In this document: positions 9,824 to 20,960 of the stretch, one piece after another
How the letters are laid out: each line of letters opens with the position of its first letter
Numbering within the stretch: the stretch's first letter is position 1
Source: Sphingomonadales bacterium
Lineage (GTDB): Bacteria > Bacteroidota > Bacteroidia > UBA7662
NCBI GenBank assembly: GCA_016872215.1
Contig: VHAX01000004.1
Location: 56,440 to 120,439, forward strand
DNA: 64,000 nucleotides
Direction of reading: 5' to 3'
Notes under the pieces: model-generated
What the model was told of the DNA's origin: nothing
The model's input: only the letters and a program-made list of their open reading frames with translations
The model's database searches: none
Position numbers and translations under genes: made by a program

Positions 9824-10123
9824 CTATTGCTGTTCCTGCAGCAGTTTGATGCACTGGTTTATTTCACTGATATATTCATTCAGCTTCAGTTGCATGGAGC
9901 GGCTCGAAGCTGGATCGCGACGAATCTGACTGGCCATGGTCAGGGTTTTCTTCTCCTCTTCGACTTTTTTGAGTCGGTCTTGGAGCTTTTGCTTGTCGTC
10001 CTGCAGCGACGCTACACGCTGTCGGAGACCGGCATTTTCCTGTTCCAGTTTATCCATTCGGTTGAGCACCGACTGCACCCGGCGGTGAAGCACGTGCAAA
10101 CGTTGCAGCAACTCTTGATCCAT
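9824..10123 (-). CDS. ZapB-like coiled-coil protein
   Basis: 99 aa, almost wholly helical and heptad-rich (for example MDKLEQENAGLRQRVASLQD), resembling ZapB or small division-linked coiled-coil proteins. It sits between pheT (5 bp upstream) and zapA (20 bp downstream) in the same direction. Its position next to zapA suggests a partner in FtsZ-ring assembly, but this is from context and coiled-coil character only; no enzymatic motif is visible. Confidence 0.82.
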   Translation of the reverse strand: MDQELLQRLHVLHRRVQSVLNRMDKLEQENAGLRQRVASLQDDKQKLQDRLKKVEEEKKTLTMASQIRRDPASSRSMQLKLNEYISEINQCIKLLQEQQ

Positions 10124-10128
10124 AATTT

Positions 10129-12600
10129 CTAGCGGCGCACCTCGGCACCTGTAGCTGCGGCAAAGATAGCGATAATTTGGGTCATTGCCGCCTCGACCCT
10201 TTCATCGGTGAGCGTGGCGAGGTCGTCGCGGAATAAAAAGCTCAGGGCGTATGAACGGAGTTCGGGGGCAATGCGGTCGCCCTCATACCGGTCGAAAAGA
10301 TTCACCTCACGCAATAAGGGTGCGGCGGTTTTGAGGGCAAGGTCGCGCAGGGTCGAATAACGTACGCTTCGGTTCACCAGCAGAGCGAGATCACGGCGCA
10401 CGGGCGGGAAACGCGACCATTCACGTAAGTGTTTTCGTTCACCCACCTGACCCATCAGGGACGCCCATTCCAGAGTGGCGAACCAAACAGGCTGTCTGAG
10501 GTCGTAGTGTCGGGTGATGGCGGGATCCACCTCTCCCAGGTAAGCGAAAGGGCGGCCTTGCCAGGTGTATTGCAGTTGACGATGGGTGAAACATGGGTGG
10601 GTGCCCAACTCGGGTTGTTGGGGTTCGATCCCACAGGATTGGAAAATGCGCTGGACGTGCGCATGGAGCAGGGGCAGGTCGACCTTTCTGGATTCGGAAT
10701 ACCAGCTTTCGGGTGTGGCGGAACCCGACATCAACAAGGCCAGCTGGTCGGTTTCGGTCCGCGTGTTTTGTGTTATTAGATATGTTTTACCCCATTCAAA
10801 GAAAATCGGATTATGTTGCTGGCGGTTGTGATTGTGTCGCGCATTGTTCAGGCACGAAAACAGAAGACTTGGCCGCAAGATCGGGTAGAGTTCGTTGACC
10901 GGATTCAATACGCGCAGAGCATAGGACTTATAAGCTGGAAGCAACTCGAGTTCTGCGTCTGAAATGAACGAGAGGCTTATGGTCTCATGAAATCCCGAAT
11001 CGGCCAACATACGTGCCACTGAATCGCGTAACCCGTAGGTATTGTTGCCGGGTTTAGGGGCTGAGGGAGCGTAGCGCAGTTGTGGGGGCGAAGGCAGACG
11101 GTTGAGTCCGTAAACCCTAAGGATTTCCTCCAGTACATCCACCTCACGGGTTACGTCGGTCCGGTAGCGGGGCGCAATAAGTTCCATTCCTCCCGCATGT
11201 TCGTAGCCGATTTGGAAATCGAGGCGCTCGAGGATGCCCCGAACCTCGTTGCGTGGAATTTTATAGCCTGCCATGCTATCGAGCGTATGATACTGAAGGT
11301 GTATGCTGGCATGCGGAACGGCGGTACCCAAAGCCTCCACCATCCCTTCCGATTGTCCACCCCCGCAGCTTTCTAACAGATACACAGCGCGCTCCAGTGC
11401 GGTGCGCACCCCATCGGGGTCGGTACCCCGCTCAAAGCGCCAAGAAGCGTCGCTTTTGATGCCCAACTCATAAGCGGTTCGGCGGATGCTGCGCGCGTTG
11501 AAATGCGCACTTTCGAGGAAAATATCGGTGGTGTCGGCTGCGATGGAGTCGTTGAGGCCGCCCATTACGCCAGCCACACCCATGGGCTCGTGGGCATGGG
11601 TGATGAGCAGGTGATGGGGCTGCAGCGCATACTCTTTTTGGTTGAGCAAAGTGATGTGCTCTCCGGTGTGTGCCGTTCGTACCCGTACCTCCCCACCCAT
11701 TATTTGACGCAGATCGTAGGCGTGCATGGGCTGGCCCAATTCGTATTGGATATAGTTGGTGACGTCCACGATTAAGTTCACCGGACGGGCGCCGCACAGC
11801 TTGAGGCGTTCCTGCATCCATGCGGGTGAAGGGCCGATGCGGAGGCTGCGCACCACGCAGCCGGCGAAGTGACTGCATCCGTCGGGGTCGTCGATGAAAA
11901 CTTGCACAGTAGGGGCGGCCTGTACAGTTTGGGAGGCATGCACATCTTGGGTCGGCTGTAAGTTTTTTGGGGTCGACAACGACTCCCGTTGGGGGGTGGA
12001 AAGTGATAATCTGAGTCGTGCGGCCACATCGCGGGCCGCGCCGAAGTGTGACATGGCATCGGAGCGGTTGGGGGTGAGGCTCACTTCAATCTGCCACTCT
12101 CCATGTTGCCCCGGAAACAGCAGCTTAGAGATCGGCGTTCCCAATGGATACGCTACCTCCTTATCGTCCAACACCATGATGCCCGATGCATCATCTCCCA
12201 AACCCGCCTCGTGGACCGAACACAACATGCCGTGACTTTCCACCCCCCGCAGGGTGGCGGATTGGACCAGAAGGGGGTTGTCACCGTCGCGGTGGAGGGT
12301 CATCCCGGGGAGTGCCACGACCACCAATTGATGCAATGCCAAATTGGGGGCTCCACATACTATTTGTCGCGGCTCCACCTCGCCTACATCCACCAATGCA
12401 ATCCTGAGTCGGTCTGCCTTGGGGTGGGGGGTCACCTTTACCACTTTCCCCAAAACGAGGCCTGGAACAGGTTCGGGGCGATGACCGATGTTACGAACTG
12501 CATCGACTTCCAGTCCCAAGTCGGTCAAAAGCCCACAGAGCTCATCGATCGGAATGGGTTCGGGCAGAAATTCACAGAGCCAGGAATAGGACAGGAGCAT
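10129..12600 (-). CDS. pheT: Phenylalanine--tRNA ligase beta subunit
   Basis: Beta subunit of the alpha2-beta2 enzyme charging tRNA-Phe. 823 aa, usual length. Visible parts: N-terminal MLLSYSWLCEFLPEPIPIDEL, the EMAPII-like tRNA-binding domain (VVKVTPHPKADRLRIALVDVGE), the B3/B4 editing domain in the middle, the B5 domain, the synthetase-like core, and the C-terminal anticodon-binding FDX-ACB domain (FPPVRRDLALLVNRSV). It starts only 10 bp after the stop of the secreted metallopeptidase, so no separate promoter is evident and it may be read through from there. pheS is not in the window. Confidence 0.95.
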   Translation of the reverse strand: MLLSYSWLCEFLPEPIPIDELCGLLTDLGLEVDAVRNIGHRPEPVPGLVLGKVVKVTPHPKADRLRIALVDVGEVEPRQIVCGAPNLALHQLVVVALPGMTLHRDGDNPLLVQSATLRGVESHGMLCSVHEAGLGDDASGIMVLDDKEVAYPLGTPISKLLFPGQHGEWQIEVSLTPNRSDAMSHFGAARDVAARLRLSLSTPQRESLSTPKNLQPTQDVHASQTVQAAPTVQVFIDDPDGCSHFAGCVVRSLRIGPSPAWMQERLKLCGARPVNLIVDVTNYIQYELGQPMHAYDLRQIMGGEVRVRTAHTGEHITLLNQKEYALQPHHLLITHAHEPMGVAGVMGGLNDSIAADTTDIFLESAHFNARSIRRTAYELGIKSDASWRFERGTDPDGVRTALERAVYLLESCGGGQSEGMVEALGTAVPHASIHLQYHTLDSMAGYKIPRNEVRGILERLDFQIGYEHAGGMELIAPRYRTDVTREVDVLEEILRVYGLNRLPSPPQLRYAPSAPKPGNNTYGLRDSVARMLADSGFHETISLSFISDAELELLPAYKSYALRVLNPVNELYPILRPSLLFSCLNNARHNHNRQQHNPIFFEWGKTYLITQNTRTETDQLALLMSGSATPESWYSESRKVDLPLLHAHVQRIFQSCGIEPQQPELGTHPCFTHRQLQYTWQGRPFAYLGEVDPAITRHYDLRQPVWFATLEWASLMGQVGERKHLREWSRFPPVRRDLALLVNRSVRYSTLRDLALKTAAPLLREVNLFDRYEGDRIAPELRSYALSFLFRDDLATLTDERVEAAMTQIIAIFAAATGAEVRR

Positions 12601-12610
12601 AGGCTGTGGA

Positions 12611-15600
12611 TTATTCGCCGCTCAGCAGCACCCGGAACGGATGGGTACCACCCTGCGCATCGGTCAATTGCAAGAAATAGGGAGCGGCAGGCAGTCCGGA
12701 GAAATCGATGCTGAAGGCGCAAGCATTTGGGGAAGCGGTACCTTCTAAACTGCGGATTCGTCGGCCGCGCGCATCCAGAATCCAGCCCGTTATGGATCCT
12801 TCCGGAAGGAGTCCAACACAGGCCCACCGCTGTGTGGGGTTGGGGTACAAAATAGCCCGGGTGGATGAAGATTCATGGACCAAACCAGTGGCTGGGGTGG
12901 GATCATAGAAATAAATATCGTCGATCGCGGCCTCCACCAGGGAGGCGGGCAGGTTGTCCTGAGCCACGAAACGCATGCGCACACTATTGAGACTAGACAG
13001 CAGGTCGGTGAGGCGCACCACACCCCTGCGCCAACTCGCGTCGGCCCGGCGGGTACGTTCCACCAGGAAGAACTGGACACCGTTTCCAGTGAGCGTCACC
13101 TCCCAGTTGTCCTGTCCAGGGTTGTCGCCCATGTCATTGGAGAACCAGCGCATATAACTCACCACAGGGTCACTCCAGGTCGATAAATCAAGGATTGACG
13201 TTAGCAGCGAGGTTCGTCCACCCAGAACCGAAGCCGTGGTGGGCGGGTCGTTGGGCGACGCAGCGTTTTGGGTGAACGCCGCGCGAACCCCAGCGGGGGT
13301 ACTGCCCGATGATGGTTGTACTTCAACCGGACTCCCTGTGCCGCTGATGGTGAAGGAGGGGATGGGTTGACCGATTTCCCAGATGCCCTGGGTGGCCCGG
13401 TCACCGCTGAATCCTATCGTGAAAAAAGCGTCGCTGGCGGGGTTTTCGAAATCGTAGGCGTTGTGGCGTGTGAAGCCAATTAACATATTGTAGGGCATGT
13501 TTGGCCTGCCGGGATTGTCGACATAATCGGGTTTTGCCGATCCTAATCCACCGATTTGATCGGTGAGGGCCACATAATAGTCGAGTACCGTACCCCTTGG
13601 AAAGGCGGGCAGGCTACCCGTGTAGGTGTTGGCACCGGCGGCTTGCAGCAATATGGTGTCGGTGTACTGGGGTTGGCGGCTGTTGATGCGGTAAACAACG
13701 CTAATGCCGTCGAGCAAGGCGTTGAAGGGTGGATCCACAGTGGCCTGTACGCTTAGTGGAATCGGACTACCAGCCTGAGCATCGGGGAATGGATTGAAGT
13801 TGAAGGATACATTGCGCAGGAGGGTGATGCCGTGGAAGGCGAAGGCGGTCACGATCTGTACAAAGTGTGGGGTGCCATTCGACAGGTTGTTGTCGTTGTC
13901 GTCGGCCTGCAGCGCGTCGATCAGGATGTCGGTGTAGAGCGTGCCCTCCATCCCGCTAGGCGCATTGGGTAGTCCATAAAGGGCCTCTGTGAGGATCTGC
14001 ATCATGGTGTCGCGGTTACCAATATTACCCGCCGTGCGCCACCACGCACCGCAGATGATCTCTCCATCGGCATGCACTTGCCCGACCAGATTCTGCGGGT
14101 ATTTTTTCGGGTTTACATCATATCGGCGTACGAAGCGGGTGGGGTCGGTATTGCTGAATCCAATTCCCAGCACCGGGTTGTTAGTGATGCTGAGTGCGAA
14201 AATGTCGCTGTAGCCTTCACCCATGGCACCGTTTTGGAAATTTTGACCAAGGGCATCATAAAAATAATTAGTGATGGCGTGACCATATTCGTGGTAGACC
14301 ACATCGGCCACCATCGACAGGGCGTTGCAATCGGCTTGTGTGGTGTAGAAGTTGATAGAGTTTCCGTTGAAGTAGGCGTTGCAGCTGCCTGTGGTGATGT
14401 CGACCCGGGTGGTGAGGGGGATGTCGAGCGCAGTGAAGGAGGGTACCAGGCTCTTGAGATAGTCATGTATGATGTTGGTGTGGTAGTAAGCCGATAAATG
14501 CCGGATACTATTGGTGGCCGGCGCCGTTCCTCGTCCGTTGAACACAATGGTGTCGGTCTGAGGGATAATAGCTAAGTTAAAGCTAGGGGTATTGTTACCT
14601 GTGTTGCCATGTACCACCTGACACCACCTGCCGCGCAGGGGAAAGTTACCCGTTGCGGGCAAGGGTGATAGAGGGGTTCCGTCGTAGAGTCCCGTATTTC
14701 CGGTGTAATAACTCTGACCCCCTACTGTGAACAAAAGGTGTGGCAGGCCCACGAGCGAGTCGGGATTGTAAGGATGCGTGGGGTATACGTTGCCCATGAG
14801 CCGGAAGTTGCCACCGAAGGTGGGTGGACTAAACTGAACGACGTGGTTGCGGCGACTAAGAACCGTTCCGCTGCGTGCATCCACCAGTGCTTCCCATTGC
14901 TCAGGGGTGCCATCGTGACCCGTTGCGGGTATCTCTACTGTGTATACCAAATGGAATCGGTAGCTGCGTTCCTCCTGAATGGCGAGAATGCTCAGTTCGG
15001 GGGCCACCACCGCCACGGCAGGGTGCTCGATACCTGTTGCCGCCGCTACCGCTGCCTGTTGGGGGGTGAGGCTAGCATCGGTGGGCACATTCACCTGGTC
15101 AAATACATCCAATCCGAACATAACCACCTCACCGGCGGGGGTGAACTTAAGCTGAAGGCGGCTGTTGATGATGTTGAGTCCACGGTGGCGTTGACGAAAA
15201 TTTACATGGCCGTATTTGGCCGAGTGGTGCACGCCGATCAGCTCCAATTCATGGGTTGGAATCCCGAAACCCGCCAGCTTGCTGGCGATGAAATCCCAGC
15301 TTCGGGCTTCCAAATCGACTCCAAGGGTGGGAATAGCATTGCCATAGGCACGATGCGGCTTACTGTTGCCCTCGTTGAACACCACATGCCAACTGGGGTG
15401 CTGTGAAGAGAATCGGTTCCAGTGGGTACTGCGGCGCAGGTGATGCTGCCAAGGTTCGTCGAAGGTGCGATTTTGTGCCTGATAACGAATTTCCGCTTCA
15501 AAATCGCCTGATGCAGTTGCGGTAGGGGATTGGGTCACCAGGAAAATAAGCAGAAATGTGGGGGCGGGGGTCAGAAACGGACAGACCTCACGGCGGAATA

Positions 15601-15622
15601 GGGTGTAGAGATAAGGGATCAT
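12611..15622 (-). CDS. Secreted thermolysin/fungalysin-like metallopeptidase with T9SS sorting domain
   Basis: 1003 aa from the ATG at 15622; the 19 extra codons in the ORF track lie upstream of a TATATTCG promoter box, so they were dropped. Signal segment near residues 10-35, then FTP/PepSY-type propeptide (LIGVHHSAKYGHVNFRQRHRG; WEALVDARSGTVLSR), a zinc-protease core with HEYGH (about residues 444-448) and GEGYSD 20 residues later, two beta-rich modules, and a type A T9SS sorting domain (ILYPNPTQRW to the end). The spacing is between families M4 and M36, so the family is left open. Probably exported and released or attached at the cell surface. Confidence 0.9.
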   Translation of the reverse strand: MIPYLYTLFRREVCPFLTPAPTFLLIFLVTQSPTATASGDFEAEIRYQAQNRTFDEPWQHHLRRSTHWNRFSSQHPSWHVVFNEGNSKPHRAYGNAIPTLGVDLEARSWDFIASKLAGFGIPTHELELIGVHHSAKYGHVNFRQRHRGLNIINSRLQLKFTPAGEVVMFGLDVFDQVNVPTDASLTPQQAAVAAATGIEHPAVAVVAPELSILAIQEERSYRFHLVYTVEIPATGHDGTPEQWEALVDARSGTVLSRRNHVVQFSPPTFGGNFRLMGNVYPTHPYNPDSLVGLPHLLFTVGGQSYYTGNTGLYDGTPLSPLPATGNFPLRGRWCQVVHGNTGNNTPSFNLAIIPQTDTIVFNGRGTAPATNSIRHLSAYYHTNIIHDYLKSLVPSFTALDIPLTTRVDITTGSCNAYFNGNSINFYTTQADCNALSMVADVVYHEYGHAITNYFYDALGQNFQNGAMGEGYSDIFALSITNNPVLGIGFSNTDPTRFVRRYDVNPKKYPQNLVGQVHADGEIICGAWWRTAGNIGNRDTMMQILTEALYGLPNAPSGMEGTLYTDILIDALQADDNDNNLSNGTPHFVQIVTAFAFHGITLLRNVSFNFNPFPDAQAGSPIPLSVQATVDPPFNALLDGISVVYRINSRQPQYTDTILLQAAGANTYTGSLPAFPRGTVLDYYVALTDQIGGLGSAKPDYVDNPGRPNMPYNMLIGFTRHNAYDFENPASDAFFTIGFSGDRATQGIWEIGQPIPSFTISGTGSPVEVQPSSGSTPAGVRAAFTQNAASPNDPPTTASVLGGRTSLLTSILDLSTWSDPVVSYMRWFSNDMGDNPGQDNWEVTLTGNGVQFFLVERTRRADASWRRGVVRLTDLLSSLNSVRMRFVAQDNLPASLVEAAIDDIYFYDPTPATGLVHESSSTRAILYPNPTQRWACVGLLPEGSITGWILDARGRRIRSLEGTASPNACAFSIDFSGLPAAPYFLQLTDAQGGTHPFRVLLSGE

Positions 15623-15655
15623 AAGAAAACAACCGAAATCGGTGAAAAAAGTTGA

Positions 15656-15663
15656 CGAATATA
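15656..15663 (-). promoter_or_regulatory. -7 promoter box (TATATTCG) of the metallopeptidase gene
   Basis: On the minus strand TATATTCG, a close match to the Bacteroidota -7 consensus TAnnTTTG, 33 nt before the ATG at 15622. No clear -33 element. It supports the downstream start. Confidence 0.45.
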
Positions 15664-15860
15664 GGCAAAAGGGCGGCACCTGTGGTTAGTGTGCTTTAAC
15701 TGGCACATATCTGCCGTTTACATCGCCCCGGCTCAACACCCGAAGGTGTAGGGGGTTGTTTGACTCGATGTGTATCACACAGCCGATGGCGGAGAATGAG
15801 CTTATGAGGCCAGAGGCGTGCAGAATGAGTTGCAGGGCGTCGGTGACATTACATACTTAT

Positions 15861-17684
<1,824 letters not shown>

Positions 17685-17689
17685 GGCCG

Positions 17690-17697
17690 CAAAAATC
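17690..17697 (-). promoter_or_regulatory. -7 box (GATTTTTG) just before the ABC-F start
   Basis: Minus-strand GATTTTTG, one mismatch to TAnnTTTG, only 5 nt (CGGCC) upstream of the ATG at 17684, which predicts a leader of 0-2 nt. Confidence 0.4.
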
Positions 17698-17701
17698 GCA
17701 A

Positions 17702-17724
17702 TAAAACAGGCGGATTCGATCCGC
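17702..17724 (-). terminator. Rho-independent terminator after the T9SS cargo gene
   Basis: Minus strand reads GCGGAT-CGA-ATCCGC followed by CTGTTTTAT: a perfect 6-bp G+C-rich stem, 3-nt loop and T-rich tail, 9 bp after the stop of the 359-aa gene and just before the ABC-F promoter box. Confidence 0.6.
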
Positions 17725-17732
17725 TGAGGGCA

Positions 17733-18812
17733 TCAATAACGCACGATGCGCATACTGCCGCTCATGCCCTCTACCTGAAGAAGATAGACTCCGCCAGGCA
17801 GGAAGCTCAGGTCGACCCACTGCGCTTGCGATGAAGCGTCCATCACTTCGAAATCCACGACAGGCCTGCCCTGCACGTCCAGAATATGGGCCGTGGATAC
17901 TTCGGTTTTGCCAACAAGTGGCGTGCTGGCGGAACGGATCCAGATTCCATCTTGTGTAGGATTGGGGTATGCGGTCAGGTGCTGCGACAAGCCCGACTCG
18001 AATAGGCCAGTGGTTCCGGGTGGATTGAATCGATACACCGTATTGGGTGCGGGCGTACCCGTAATCGGCTGAGGGAGTCCGCCGCTTTGCCATTGCGGCG
18101 CCGAAGCGGCACCCGAAAGCAGTTCGGCCGACAACAAATCCCTTGCTTGATTGAACATCCCAATGCCCACAATTGCCCCATCTTCACCATTATAAAAGAG
18201 TGCAGGGTTGGGAATCAGGCTGTTCCCATAACGGAACTCAATTCGGTTGCTGCCTTCAAACAGCCACATCTGCAGACTGATGTACATTTCAGCGTTGGTG
18301 GACCCCAGTGAATCCACTTCATAAAAAGAGCCGGCTTCTTTCCATTCCAATTTGAAAATACGGCTTCCCGCGCTTCCTTCTGTTTTATAAGAAATTGGGG
18401 AGAGCATGGTGCTCGTGTTGTAGCCCCGGTCGCATAAATCCATTGCATAGGGACCGATCAGCGGCAGGGTGTCTTGTGACATGGTGTTCACCGCAAACAT
18501 CTCACCCCCGAGTCCATCGAAAACTAGTTGGCTGGCCCACCTGCCGAATACCTGAAACGGGAAAGGAAGGGTGACGGTAAGGCTGGGGTCGTCCCACGTG
18601 GCAGTAGTGAGTGCGGTCGGACTGCTGAGTGCGGTGTAGGGCGAAGACTGTTGACTAAACGTATAAAAAGTATTCTCAGGAGAATTTCCAGGCACAGTGG
18701 TTGAAAGGCGTGCACGCGGCTGCTTAACGATTTGACCCGATGCAACAAAAAAGGAGTAAAAGCAAATAAGAGCCGTTAACGCAAGAGACGGAACAAGTAG
18801 TTTTAGTTTCAT
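17733..18812 (-). CDS. T9SS-exported protein of unknown function
   Basis: 359 aa. Signal peptide (MKLKLLVPSLALTALICFYSFFVASG), a beta-rich body of about 230 residues with no catalytic motif that I recognise, and a C-terminal type A T9SS sorting domain beginning LTAYPNPTQDGIWI and ending GSMRIVRY. The body (TFYTFSQQSSPYTALS.., YNTSTMLSPISYKTEGSAGSRIFKLEWK) resembles secreted T9SS cargo that carries jelly-roll-like domains, but this is only a shape impression. It has its own consensus promoter and terminator and is divergent from menA. Confidence 0.85.
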   Translation of the reverse strand: MKLKLLVPSLALTALICFYSFFVASGQIVKQPRARLSTTVPGNSPENTFYTFSQQSSPYTALSSPTALTTATWDDPSLTVTLPFPFQVFGRWASQLVFDGLGGEMFAVNTMSQDTLPLIGPYAMDLCDRGYNTSTMLSPISYKTEGSAGSRIFKLEWKEAGSFYEVDSLGSTNAEMYISLQMWLFEGSNRIEFRYGNSLIPNPALFYNGEDGAIVGIGMFNQARDLLSAELLSGAASAPQWQSGGLPQPITGTPAPNTVYRFNPPGTTGLFESGLSQHLTAYPNPTQDGIWIRSASTPLVGKTEVSTAHILDVQGRPVVDFEVMDASSQAQWVDLSFLPGGVYLLQVEGMSGSMRIVRY

Positions 18813-18833
18813 AGGGAGTTATTTTAAGATTTA

Positions 18834-18841
18834 CAAATATA
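18834..18841 (-). promoter_or_regulatory. -7 promoter box (TATATTTG), T9SS cargo gene
   Basis: Exact TAnnTTTG on the minus strand, 21 nt before the ATG at 18812. It faces the menA promoter, so the two share the 18813-18890 spacer. Confidence 0.55.
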
Positions 18842-18878
18842 CCGTAAGAGGGTGTTGATTCAGGCCAACAACAGGCCT

Positions 18879-18886
18879 TATTTTCG
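18879..18886 (+). promoter_or_regulatory. -7 promoter box (TATTTTCG) of menA
   Basis: TATTTTCG, one mismatch to TAnnTTTG, ends 4 nt before the ATG at 18891; a TTG lies 21 nt upstream of the box as a possible -33 element. Predicts a leaderless or nearly leaderless men transcript. Confidence 0.45.
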
Positions 18887-18890
18887 CGTG

Positions 18891-19853
18891 ATGAAGTCGG
18901 ATCCAGAAATCCATGCCCAAACAACTTTTTCAGCCCTCCGCAAGGATCGAGTTTCTCAGTTTGCGGTTTGGATCGGCGCCATGCGGCTGCGCACCCTGCC
19001 TCTGGCCTTGTCGGGGGTAGGCATGGGCAATCTTCTCGCGCTGCAAGCGGAGTCGTTCGATGGGTTCACCGCCGCTGCCTCGCTCGCAACCGCCGCCCTG
19101 CTTCAGGTCCTCAGCAATTTGGCCAATGACCTTGGTGATTATGAGCATGGAGCCGATGGTATCCACCGCCTGGGACCCCTCAGGGCCGTGGGTAGCGGAG
19201 CGATTTCCGCTGCCGATATGCGTATTGCGGTGCGACTGTTGGTGTTTTTTTCGATTGCGGCCGGTCTGGCGCTGCTCTACCGTGCGCAATCAGTGGTGGG
19301 TATGGGGGTTTGGATTATGCTGGGGGTGGGATTGTCCGCCACCTGGGCGGCCATCCGCTACACGATGGGTAAACAGCCCTACGGCTATGCCGGCTGGGGC
19401 GATGCCGCTGTTTGGCTGTTTTTTGGCCCCATCGCTGTTTTGGGCACATCCTATTTGCACAGCGGACACCTCGATTGGCCCTGGATCCTGCCCGCGATGG
19501 GGTTAGGCTGCTTTTCGACCGCCGTACTCAATTTGAATAACCTGCGTGACCGTGAAGGCGATGCCCGGGTCGGCAAGCGCACACAAGTGGTGCGGATGGG
19601 ACAAACAGGCGGACTTTACTACCACTCCTTTTTGATAGGGTTGGGTGTGGGCAGTTTATGGGGATATGCATTCTGGGTTGGTGACCCCACGCTTTTCGTC
19701 GCCTGGTTGCCGCCCGGCACATTCCTCCTTTCGGCCCTGCCCCGACTCTACCGCATCCGCAACGCCCCTGAATTTGATCCCTGGCTGGGACGAACGGCAG
19801 GCCTGGCTTTCTTGTTTGTAATCATCTTTTTTTTATGGCTCTTGATGCAGTAG
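18891..19853 (+). CDS. menA: 1,4-dihydroxy-2-naphthoate polyprenyltransferase
   Basis: UbiA-family membrane enzyme that attaches the polyprenyl tail to DHNA in menaquinone synthesis. 320 aa from the ATG at 18891 (MKSDPEIHAQ); the ORF-track start 13 codons earlier lies upstream of the promoter box. The prenyl-diphosphate Asp motif is NLANDLGDYEHGAD, and the second conserved loop NLNNLRDREGDARVGKRT carries the other Asp cluster. About eight to nine hydrophobic helices are visible. It overlaps menC by 19 bp, and menE follows. Confidence 0.93.
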   Translation: MKSDPEIHAQTTFSALRKDRVSQFAVWIGAMRLRTLPLALSGVGMGNLLALQAESFDGFTAAASLATAALLQVLSNLANDLGDYEHGADGIHRLGPLRAVGSGAISAADMRIAVRLLVFFSIAAGLALLYRAQSVVGMGVWIMLGVGLSATWAAIRYTMGKQPYGYAGWGDAAVWLFFGPIAVLGTSYLHSGHLDWPWILPAMGLGCFSTAVLNLNNLRDREGDARVGKRTQVVRMGQTGGLYYHSFLIGLGVGSLWGYAFWVGDPTLFVAWLPPGTFLLSALPRLYRIRNAPEFDPWLGRTAGLAFLFVIIFFLWLLMQ

Positions 19854-20944
19854 AATCTGATTTTCGGCATTGGCCGGCGGGAAAGGGATTGACGGCACGC
19901 TTTTTCCCGTATCGCTTGGTTTTTCACCGGCCGGTGGGCACGTCGCGTGGACAAATGCCTGAGCGTCGAGTGTTTTTTATCGAATTAACTGATGCCCATG
20001 GTGTAGTAGGTCGCGGGGAATGCGCACCGCTGCCCGGGTTGAGTCTCGACGATCGTCCAGATCTGGTCACCCGCCTGTCCTACTTATGTCAACAATTCAA
20101 TGCGTGCGAATGGGCAGCCTGGCGTGAGAGCCTCGACTATTATCCATCGCTTCGATTTGGGTTTGAAATGGCACTGCTCGATATCAAAGGCGGAGGGGGT
20201 GGACAATGGTATGACACCCCATTCACCCGGGGCGAAAAAACTCAGCGCATCAACGGACTCATCTGGATGGGGACGGCCGACGAGATGTACGGTCAGGTGC
20301 GTAACCGGATCAGTGAGGGCTACCGCTGCATCAAGTGCAAGATTGGGGCCCTCGATTTCGCACAAGAGCTCACCCTGCTTCACGAGATCCGTACCGAATG
20401 GCCTTCCAGGCAGCTGGAGATTCGTCTTGATGCAAACGGAGCCTTTGTCAAGGAGGATGTGATGCAAAAGCTGGAAAAACTGGCCGTGATCGAGCCGCAT
20501 AGCATCGAGCAACCCGTTCGGGCGGGACAAACCGCGCTGATGGCCGAAGTGTGTCGACTATCTCCTATCCCTGTGGCGCTCGACGAAGAACTCATCGCCC
20601 TCACCGATGACGACCAGGCCATGGAGGTGCTCCAGATCTGCCAACCGGCCTATCTCATCCTCAAACCGAGTCTGCTCGGTGGCTTTTCAGATGCCTCGCG
20701 TTGGATAGAGCGCGCCGCTGCGGTGGAGGCCGGGTGGTGGGTCACCTCAGCCCTCGAATCGAATGTGGGATTGGCGGCCATTTCGGGGTGGACCTCGACC
20801 CTAAACAACCCGCTCCCGCAAGGATTAGGCACGGGTAAATTATACAATAACAACATACAATCGCCTTTATATGTTCAAAGAGGTGAATTGAACTGGGACA
20901 TCGATACCCCTTGGGATTGGGACGCTTGTTGCGACAACCTATAA
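19835..20944 (+). CDS. menC: o-Succinylbenzoate synthase
   Basis: Enolase-superfamily dehydratase converting SHCHC to o-succinylbenzoate in the menaquinone pathway. 369 aa. Catalytic features: the KxK pair in IKCKIGA (about residue 165), metal ligands in RLDANGAF, IEQPV and ALDEEL, and the second base Lys in LKPSLLGG. The N-terminal capping domain contains GRGECAPLPGLS. The start overlaps the end of menA by 19 bp and the gene ends 16 bp before menE, so the three are co-transcribed. Confidence 0.93.
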   Translation: MALDAVESDFRHWPAGKGLTARFFPYRLVFHRPVGTSRGQMPERRVFFIELTDAHGVVGRGECAPLPGLSLDDRPDLVTRLSYLCQQFNACEWAAWRESLDYYPSLRFGFEMALLDIKGGGGGQWYDTPFTRGEKTQRINGLIWMGTADEMYGQVRNRISEGYRCIKCKIGALDFAQELTLLHEIRTEWPSRQLEIRLDANGAFVKEDVMQKLEKLAVIEPHSIEQPVRAGQTALMAEVCRLSPIPVALDEELIALTDDDQAMEVLQICQPAYLILKPSLLGGFSDASRWIERAAAVEAGWWVTSALESNVGLAAISGWTSTLNNPLPQGLGTGKLYNNNIQSPLYVQRGELNWDIDTPWDWDACCDNL

Positions 20945-20960
20945 ATTAAAAGAACAAAAA

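Noticed and set aside
14738-15406. 222-aa plus-strand ORF inside the metallopeptidase gene
   Set aside because: Antisense shadow of a well-supported gene with intact domains; no family resemblance or promoter.
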